From the NCBI GenBank assembly GCA_934646865.1, contig CAKUEU010000026.1:1-24132 (forward strand): 24,132 nt of DNA, in the 5' to 3' direction. Position 1 is the stretch's first letter. The number at the start of each line of letters is the position of its first letter. Positions 20,747-24,132 of the stretch are shown piece after piece. This DNA comes from an uncultured Collinsella sp. (GTDB taxonomy: Bacteria > Actinomycetota > Coriobacteriia > Coriobacteriales > Coriobacteriaceae). The notes beneath the pieces were generated by a model. The model did no database searches. It was not told the DNA's origin and was given only the letters and a program-made list of their open reading frames with translations. The translations under genes were made by a program, and so were the position numbers.

Positions 20747-21700
20747 CTATTTGCCGGCGGCGCGCAGGGCTACGTAGGCGGCGCCGATGATGCCGGCGTC
20801 GTTGCCGAGCGAGGCGACCTCGATGGGCGTCTCGCGCGAGGCGGAAAGCGCGTACTGCTTAAAGTGCTCGCGCACGGCGTCGAGGTAAACGTCGGCCGAG
20901 GCGGAGGCGCCGCCGCCGATCAGGAACATCTCGGGGTCGACCACGTTGGCGATGAGCGCCAGGGCGCGGCCGAGGTAATCGGCCATGGTATCGGCCGCAG
21001 CCAGCGCGAGCTTATCGCCCTCGCGGCAAGCCTGGAACACGTCCTTGGAATCGGAAGGACCGGTGAGCTCGATGGGCTCGACGCCCGCGGCCTTGCACTC
21101 GGCCAGGTAGTTGCTCACCACGCCGGTAGCGCTGGAATACTGCTCCAGGTGGCCATGGCCGCCACAGCCGCAGGTGCGCTCCTCTTCGGGGTTCAGGCAC
21201 ATGTGGCCAATCTCGCCGCCGGCGCCCACAACGCCCGACACCACGTCGCCGTTGACGATAACGCCGCCGCCCACGCCGGTACCGATGGTGACCATCACCA
21301 CGTTCTGCACGCCCTTGGCAGAGCCGAGCCAGGCCTCGCCCATGGCAGCGGCGTTGGCATCGTTCTCGTACTTAACGACCGCGTCGGGGCAGTGCTTCTG
21401 AATGGCGACCCTTAGCTCGGGCAGGTTAATAGCAATGTTGGCTTTGACCTTGGCATCGCCCGATGCCGGGATGGGGCACGGAACGGCCAGGCCAATACCC
21501 GCCACAAAGGCGCGCGGAATCTGGGCCTTGGCGACCACCTGGTCGATAGCCTCGGTCACCGCGGCAAAGCCCGCAGCGTCAACGATGGGCGGCGTGGGTA
21601 CGCTTGCCTTGGCCAGCAGGTTACCGTCCTCGTCGAACAGGCCCTCCTTAACCGAAGTGCCGCCGACGTCAATGCCGATGTAGTACTGCTTAGGTTCCAT
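20747..21700 (-). CDS. glk: ROK family glucokinase
   Basis: Phosphorylates glucose, probably with ATP, to feed glycolysis. The 317-residue product has the phosphate-binding DVGGTSVKEG (11-20), the catalytic ENDANAAAMGE (112-122, Asp114), TIGTGVGGGV and the ROK zinc motif region with His166 and CGCGGHGHLEQ (177-187). The third Cys of the usual CxCGxxGC motif is His184 here, a small deviation that keeps a possible metal ligand. The ATG at 21698-21700 is chosen for AAAGGTGG six bases upstream and because the family begins there; an open extension of 22 codons lacks features. Another ROK sugar specificity cannot be excluded, although the sequence reads as glucokinase-like. It is divergent from the GntR gene. 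Confidence 0.88.
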   Translation of the reverse strand: MEPKQYYIGIDVGGTSVKEGLFDEDGNLLAKASVPTPPIVDAAGFAAVTEAIDQVVAKAQIPRAFVAGIGLAVPCPIPASGDAKVKANIAINLPELRVAIQKHCPDAVVKYENDANAAAMGEAWLGSAKGVQNVVMVTIGTGVGGGVIVNGDVVSGVVGAGGEIGHMCLNPEEERTCGCGGHGHLEQYSSATGVVSNYLAECKAAGVEPIELTGPSDSKDVFQACREGDKLALAAADTMADYLGRALALIANVVDPEMFLIGGGASASADVYLDAVREHFKQYALSASRETPIEVASLGNDAGIIGAAYVALRAAGK

Positions 21701-21734
21701 GGGAGCCCACCTTTCTCGTTTAAACATTGCCTGT

Positions 21735-21740
21735 ATGGTA
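21735..21740 (-). promoter_or_regulatory. Possible -10 element for glk
   Basis: GGTACCATAC on the minus strand, 35 bases before the glk ATG; same TACCAT core as before ppaC and comF. The -35 region is unclear. Confidence 0.3.
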
Positions 21741-21908
21741 CCGCTCCCAAGGCAAAAACCAGCCAAAAAGGAACAGGTTTGTTTTGGCAGGTTTTATCTG
21801 TGAAAACGCAGGGCATGGAATTTGGTTCGTTGGGCGGTAAAACGGCTCAACCCCATCCTCGAGTCAATCAATTTGCTCAATACCACATTATTCGAATGCA
21901 TATTCATT

Positions 21909-21920
21909 TAGAGCGCTCTA
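21909..21920. promoter_or_regulatory. 12-bp palindrome TAGAGCGCTCTA, possible operator
   Basis: A perfect palindrome in the 340-base gap between divergent glk and gntR. Its AGCGCT core is typical of LacI-family operators rather than GntR/HutC ones, so the binding protein may be encoded elsewhere. The rest of 21701-22040 is AT-rich promoter-like sequence with no gene. Confidence 0.4.
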
Positions 21921-21993
21921 GTTTTTAATGAGAAGCGTTTTTTAATTAACCCTTTCTCGAACTTTTCAAAAACGCAATAGGGATGCTTAGGTG

Positions 21994-22019
21994 TTGACTA
22001 TACTTTCTTCTGTACTCAA
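21994..22019 (+). promoter_or_regulatory. Promoter/operator region of the GntR gene
   Basis: A strong -35-like TTGACT (21994-21999) overlaps TATACT (21999-22004). TTGACTA (21994-22000) and TACTCAA (22013-22019) form an imperfect dyad that could be an autoregulatory operator. Which hexamer is the real -10 cannot be decided from sequence. Confidence 0.35.
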
Positions 22020-22040
22020 TCAAGCCGGAAAGGAGGTTCC

Positions 22041-22760
22041 ATGATTCCCAAATACGAGGCGATAGCTGCAGATATCCGTCGAAGCATCGAGGACGGCGCC
22101 CTTAAGCCGGGCGATAAACTGCCCACCGTCGTAGAGTTTTGCGAGCTGTATAGCGTTTCCAAGATCACCGTCAAGCGCGCGATCGAGCAGATCACCGAGG
22201 AGGGTCTTGTTACCAGCCGTCGCGGGTCGGGCACCTACGTTAAGGACACGGCGGGTCTTCCCGACCAGGCGTTTTTCCAGGGCAAAAACGACCGTGCCCA
22301 AGGCTTTTCGTACGAGCATCGCGGGGAGAAAGTGACCTCGGTGGTCTACGATTTCTCGATCGTCAATCCGCCGGCAGAGGTTGCGACCCAGCTGGGAATG
22401 GCCGAAGACGACTTTGCCTATCACATCGTGCGCGTGCGCCAGGTCGACGAGAAGCCCATCGTCATCGAGTACACCTACATGCCTCTCGAGCTGATACCGG
22501 GCCTTAAAAAGAAGGACCTGTACGGATCGGTCTATAGCTTTATCCGCAAGCAATGCGGGTTGAAGATTTCGAGCTTCCACCGCACCATCCGTGCCGTGGC
22601 GGCAACCGAGGAAGAGGCTGAGCGCTTGAACGTAAAGCCCGGCTCTCCCCTGCTCGAGCTCAACCAGATTGGCTTTTTGGACAGCGGCGCCGCGTTTGAG
22701 TACTCGATTTCGCGCAACGTCGGCGACCGTTTTGAGCTGCACAACGTGACGTTGGCTTAA
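22041..22760 (+). CDS. GntR family (HutC subfamily) transcriptional regulator
   Basis: A DNA-binding repressor or activator responding to a small metabolite. The 239-residue product has an N-terminal winged helix-turn-helix (about 5-70: PKYEAIAADIRRSIEDGAL, KLPTVVEFCELYSVSKITVKRAIEQI, GLVTSRRGSGTYV) and a C-terminal UTRA ligand-binding domain (about 90-235, with RVRQVDEKPIVIEYTYMPLELIPGL and FEYSISRN). HutC members often sense sugar phosphates or amino sugars. It has a very strong AAAGGAGG site four to five bases before the ATG. It lies 72 bases before manA on the same strand and diverges from glk, so it may control one or both. The target is inferred from context only. Confidence 0.9.
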   Translation: MIPKYEAIAADIRRSIEDGALKPGDKLPTVVEFCELYSVSKITVKRAIEQITEEGLVTSRRGSGTYVKDTAGLPDQAFFQGKNDRAQGFSYEHRGEKVTSVVYDFSIVNPPAEVATQLGMAEDDFAYHIVRVRQVDEKPIVIEYTYMPLELIPGLKKKDLYGSVYSFIRKQCGLKISSFHRTIRAVAATEEEAERLNVKPGSPLLELNQIGFLDSGAAFEYSISRNVGDRFELHNVTLA

Positions 22761-22832
22761 GTTTGTAATCCGGCGGGCGCTCGCTTTGAACCGTTTTGCG
22801 CGGCGCCCGCGCAACCTGATGGGGGTATGCAC

Positions 22833-23765
22833 ATGTCCGATTTGATTAAACTCACGCCGATCTTCCACGAGAAGATTTGGGGAGGTCGCCAGCTGGAGAC
22901 TGTCTTTGGTTACGACATTCCCGAAGGCCCCATCGGTGAGTGCTGGGCCATCTCGGCACATCCCAACGGCGACTGCCAGATTGCCGAGGGCCCGTACGCC
23001 GGCCACACGCTGTCGTGGCTGTGGGCCGAGCACCGCGAGCTCTTTGGCAACTGCGAGGGCAAGGAGTTCCCTCTGCTCATTAAAATCCTGGACGCCAAGG
23101 ACGACCTTTCGATCCAGATCCATCCCAACGACGAGTATGCCGCCGAGCACGAGAACGGCAGCCTGGGCAAAACCGAGTGCTGGTACGTGCTGGATTGCGA
23201 GCCCGGCGCCACGATCATCGTCGGCCAGCGGGCACATGACCGCGCCGAGGCCGCGCAGATGATCGAAGAGGGTCGCTGGGACGAGATGCTCAACGTGCTG
23301 CCCATCCACAAGGGCGACTTTTTCCAGATTGACTCCGGCACCGTGCACGCCATCAAGACCGGCACGCTGATTTTGGAGACGCAGCAGTCGAGCGATGTGA
23401 CGTACCGCCTGTACGACTACGACCGCCCCGGCACCGACGGCAAGCTGCGCCCGCTGCACATTGAGCAGAGCCTGGACTGCATCAACTTTAACGCGCAGGC
23501 CCCGACCGACGGCACCGTGACCGCACCCGAGGTCGACGGCGTGACCGAGCTGGAGTCCAACCCCTGCTACACCGTCGACCGCGTGCGCGTGGACGGCAGC
23601 AAGACCTTGGAGCAGCGCTGGCCCTTCATGTGCCTGTCGGTCATCGACGGCAAAGGCACCGTCTGCGGCGACCCCGTCCACAAAGGCAGCCACCTGCTGG
23701 CGCCGTCCACCGTGGAAAAGATCGAGCTCGAGGGCACCATGGAGCTGATCATCAGCCACCTGTAA
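22833..23765 (+). CDS. manA: Mannose-6-phosphate isomerase, class I
   Basis: Interconverts mannose 6-phosphate and fructose 6-phosphate, using zinc. The 310-residue product is the short, Firmicutes-type class I form. Seen are the N-terminal IFHEKIWGG, the metal-binding QIHPND (95-100, Gln95 and His97) with Glu115 in KTECWYVLD, DFFQIDSGTVHAI with the later metal His, and the substrate Arg in SSDVTYRLYDYDR. The ATG at 22833-22835 is chosen because GGGGG lies seven bases upstream; the ATG two codons earlier is too close to that site. Probably transcribed with the GntR gene 72 bases upstream. No clear terminator with a T run follows on the plus strand. Confidence 0.94.
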   Translation: MSDLIKLTPIFHEKIWGGRQLETVFGYDIPEGPIGECWAISAHPNGDCQIAEGPYAGHTLSWLWAEHRELFGNCEGKEFPLLIKILDAKDDLSIQIHPNDEYAAEHENGSLGKTECWYVLDCEPGATIIVGQRAHDRAEAAQMIEEGRWDEMLNVLPIHKGDFFQIDSGTVHAIKTGTLILETQQSSDVTYRLYDYDRPGTDGKLRPLHIEQSLDCINFNAQAPTDGTVTAPEVDGVTELESNPCYTVDRVRVDGSKTLEQRWPFMCLSVIDGKGTVCGDPVHKGSHLLAPSTVEKIELEGTMELIISHL

Positions 23766-23839
23766 GCTACCGGTCCCCAAGCGCTCGCCGGGACGGGGCG
23801 CGGGGATTGGTCGCCTGCTCGGGCAGTCCTGGCTCGCAC

Positions 23840-23862
23840 GGAGAGCACATTAAGTGCTCTCC
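23840..23862. other. 9-bp hairpin after manA
   Basis: GGAGAGCAC and GTGCTCTCC pair around ATTAA, flanked by the partly repeated GGCTCG. No T run follows on either strand, so it is at best a weak or Rho-assisted terminator for manA. Confidence 0.5.
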
Positions 23863-23920
23863 GGCTCGTGCGGAACTCGCGATCGACCAAACCCCGCGCC
23901 CCACCCCGGCAAGCCTCTGG

Positions 23921-24132
23921 CTAGCAACAACAATCAAAACGCAACAAGGGGCTCCCCCGTTCTTCGACGAGGGAGCCCCTTGCCATACATGGCGAATCAA
24001 GGTGCCTACAAATAGACCCTTTCGAGAAACGATAACGTGTCCTGAAGGCGCGCCCTTTCCTTACGGTTGGTTTGCCGATTTACATATGAAGCAAAGTCCG
24101 TAAGGAAATCCTCGGCATCAGCCCTCATTTGC
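23921..24132 (-). CDS. Possible 3' end of an unidentified gene (doubtful)
   Basis: On the minus strand one frame stays open from the window edge to a TAG at 23921, about 70 codons. The start of the visible part (MRADAEDFLTDFASYVNR) looks protein-like, but the remainder (Arg/Cys-rich, running through a 12-bp hairpin) does not. The other two frames stop within 15 bases of the edge, so the neighbouring gene may instead end there. Unrecognised. Given for completeness only. Confidence 0.2.
23945..23982 (-). terminator. Probable terminator for a gene beyond the window
   Basis: CAAGGGGCTCCC (23945-23956) and its exact complement (23971-23982) form a 12-bp stem. On the minus strand TTGTTGCGTTTTG follows, a weak T tract; the plus side has none. 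It resembles the terminator at 1556-1589. Confidence 0.5.
24056..24108. repeat. 11-bp perfect inverted repeat at the window edge
   Basis: TTTCCTTACGG (24056-24066) and its complement (24098-24108) flank a 31-base loop. It may be part of a regulatory region or chance; the adjacent gene is out of view. Confidence 0.5.

Noticed and set aside
22020..23780. 586-codon minus-strand open frame
   Set aside because: Antisense to gntR and manA, which have strong ribosome binding sites and family motifs.
1..24132. CRISPR array, tRNA or rRNA genes, phage or transposase genes
   Set aside because: No regularly spaced repeats, cloverleaf sequences, rRNA segments or recombinase-like proteins were seen; the repeats found are inverted pairs or two to three copies.

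Overview
The window looks like chromosomal DNA from a GC-rich, low-complexity-tolerant member of the Coriobacteriia, most likely Collinsella or a close relative. This is inferred from gene content and style: long-form HPF, RicT, an archaeal-like type IA topoisomerase with a histone-H1-like tail, HypAB beside TatAC, an Mn-dependent pyrophosphatase, a ROK glucokinase, and many intergenic inverted repeats. No database search was possible. There are no rRNA or tRNA genes, CRISPR arrays, phage genes or transposase genes. Most genes lie on the minus strand.

Layout. 1-674: 3'-truncated DegV gene (-). 754-1338: ribosome hibernation factor hpf (-). 1656-2648: an amino-acid-type solute-binding lipoprotein (-), preceded by a ~750-base gene-free stretch. 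That stretch holds a strong promoter driving a ~265-nt, visibly structured RNA (about 2726-2991, -), an extended hairpin, and a 217-bp inverted-repeat element. The RNA lies between hpf/raiA and comF, the neighbourhood described for raiA-motif RNAs, and is the most interesting feature of the window. 3399-8931: an operon-like minus-strand run tmk-holB-ricT-comF-(nuclease-like gene), with a promoter at 8984-9012 and a possible second one before comF.

9176-10159: a plus-strand zinc-ribbon membrane protein, ending in a small repeat cluster and a bidirectional terminator. 10328-15464: minus-strand group tatA-tatC-hypA-hypB-topA, linking twin-arginine export to nickel insertion for hydrogenase. 15618-17288: an aspartate-type aminotransferase followed by a STAS anti-anti-sigma protein (-). 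17447-17701: a small unknown plus-strand gene, followed by a second copy of the inverted-repeat element. 18032-19390: nhaA (-), with a terminator-like hairpin in its leader. 19657-20580: ppaC (-). 20747-21700: ROK glucokinase (-). 22041-23765: divergent plus-strand GntR/HutC regulator followed by manA, suggesting local control of sugar-phosphate metabolism. The last ~370 bases hold hairpins and possibly the end of an unidentified gene.

Most functions are housekeeping. The unusual material is in the intergenic regions and in extended tails: the raiA-like RNA, the paired ~220-bp elements, a hairpin covering the comF ribosome binding site, the nhaA leader terminator, and an arginine-rich tail on RicT.
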